DNA of 64,000 bases from Pseudonocardia sulfidoxydans NBRC 16205 (lineage in GTDB: Bacteria > Actinomycetota > Actinomycetes > Mycobacteriales > Pseudonocardiaceae). The position numbers were made by a program, and so were the translations under genes. Positions 63,444 through 64,000 of the stretch are shown here, in pieces. The DNA is taken from the NCBI RefSeq assembly GCF_007989085.1, contig NZ_BJVJ01000002.1:62001-126000 (forward strand). Reading direction: 5' to 3'. A model generated the notes under the pieces. The model had not been told where the DNA came from. It ran no database searches and saw nothing but the letters and a program-made list of their open reading frames with translations. The first letter of the stretch is position 1; each line of letters begins with the position of its first letter.

Positions 63444-64000
63444 CGGGCCGCCCCGTCGAGCAGCTCCGCCAGGTCGTCGACGACGACCGTCGCACCGTGC
63501 TCGCGCAGCGCCGCCGCCTGGTCGAGCCGGTTGACCCCGACGACCGCGACGAACCCGCCGGCGCGGCCCGCCGCCACCCCGGCGAGCGCGTCCTCGAACA
63601 CGACGGCCTCACCGATACCGACCCCGAGATCGGCCGCGGCGGCGAGGAACGTGTCGGGCGCGGGTTTGCCGGGCAGCGACCGCTGCTTCGCGACGACACC
63701 GTCGACCCGGTGGTCGACGTAGCGCGCGAGGCCGGATACCTCCAGGACCTGCTCGGCGTTGGCCGACGACGACACCACCGCCGTGGCCAGCCCGGCCTCG
63801 CGCACCGCCGTCAGGTAGCGCACCGAGCCCGGGTAGACGTCGACACCGTTCGTCGTGATCTTCTCCTGGACCAGGTCGTTCTTACGGGTCGACAGGCCCC
63901 AGACCGTGTCGGCCGACGGCCCGTCGTCCGGGCCGCCGAGGGGCAGCTCGATGGCGCGGGAGCGCAGGAACTCGGCCGTGCCCTCCATCCGTGGCCGGCC
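63440..64000 (-). CDS. Beta-phosphoglucomutase-family HAD protein (N-terminus beyond window)
   Basis: A HAD-superfamily protein cut by the right edge; 187 residues are visible. Motifs include GRPRMEGTAEFLRSRAIELPLGG (cap-domain helix), GVDVYPGSVRYLTAVREAGLATAVVSSSANAEQVLEV (second HAD motif), GKPAPDTFLAAAADLGVGIGEAVVFEDALAGVAAGRAGGFVAVVGVNR (third and fourth motifs). The nucleophile Asp motif lies outside the window. The next gene is GH65, overlapping by GTGA. This gene order is classic for maltose or trehalose phosphorylase operons, where the mutase makes glucose-6-phosphate from beta-glucose-1-phosphate. Confidence 0.9.
   Translation of the reverse strand, partial: GRPRMEGTAEFLRSRAIELPLGGPDDGPSADTVWGLSTRKNDLVQEKITTNGVDVYPGSVRYLTAVREAGLATAVVSSSANAEQVLEVSGLARYVDHRVDGVVAKQRSLPGKPAPDTFLAAAADLGVGIGEAVVFEDALAGVAAGRAGGFVAVVGVNRLDQAAALREHGATVVVDDLAELLDGAAR

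Overview
The window is about 64 kb of very GC-rich DNA (roughly 73% by eye) with GTG starts common, short or absent 5' leaders, and a gene set typical of Actinobacteria in or near the Pseudonocardiales: Pup ligase and its pafB/pafC neighbours, RbpA, GarA, an F420-dependent glucose-6-phosphate dehydrogenase, an LmbE-type (mycothiol-like) deacetylase and a split Lnt/polyprenol-phosphate mannose synthase pair. I see no rRNA, tRNA, CRISPR array, prophage or intact insertion sequence. It reads as a chromosomal core region with a few accessory patches.

Layout. 1-9.6 kb: the left edge cuts a PAP2/diacylglycerol-kinase fusion. Then come pafA, a DUF1304-type membrane protein, an 81-aa unknown, pafB, pafC, a 67-aa membrane protein, tatA, tatC and a HelY-type helicase. 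9.8-23.5 kb: a DUF4333 protein, a 5'-3' exonuclease, a 60-bp tandem repeat block, an M24 peptidase, an SGNH hydrolase, a PspC protein, an amidohydrolase, a cysteine-rich short ORF ahead of an LmbE deacetylase, lnt, ppm, rbpA, a UMF1-type transporter and a GDPD. 23.5-30.3 kb: a LigD-like protein with a degenerate ligase domain, bfd and bfr with possible IdeR boxes, an AraC regulator, a VOC protein, a UvrA-like ATPase and a small acidic protein. 30.3-33.5 kb is the most accessory-looking part: a lower-GC gene-free stretch, a predicted TIM-barrel protein divergent from a TetR regulator with two operator-like repeats, and a Phd/Fic toxin-antitoxin pair.

33.5-48 kb: a universal stress protein, an alpha/beta hydrolase, a DUF4232 lipoprotein, a TSUP permease, a membrane Ser/Thr kinase with its kinase domain at the C-terminus, a DUF427 protein, MarR, coaA, two CNNM/HlyC proteins, a family often labelled 3-methyladenine glycosylase, and a block resembling M. 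tuberculosis Rv1822-Rv1829 (CDP-alcohol phosphatidyltransferase, garA, DUF151 nuclease, MerR). 48-64 kb: OsmC and an IlvX-like ThDP enzyme, a signalling cluster (MEDS-STAS, MEDS-ATPase, an AfsR/SARP-like BTAD protein, an RsbW-like ATPase), fgd, recQ, a HelD/HelR-type helicase divergent from a SigB/SigF-type sigma factor, and a GH65 phosphorylase coupled to a beta-phosphoglucomutase-like HAD protein cut by the right edge.

The strongest leads are the poly-cysteine leader ORF upstream of the LmbE deacetylase, two near-identical dispersed palindromes at 41.4 and 45.15 kb, the LigD-like protein that has lost its nucleotidyl-lysine, the 60-bp tandem repeat, and the partner-switch-like cluster near a SigF-type sigma gene. 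All functional calls come from reading motifs; no database search was run.
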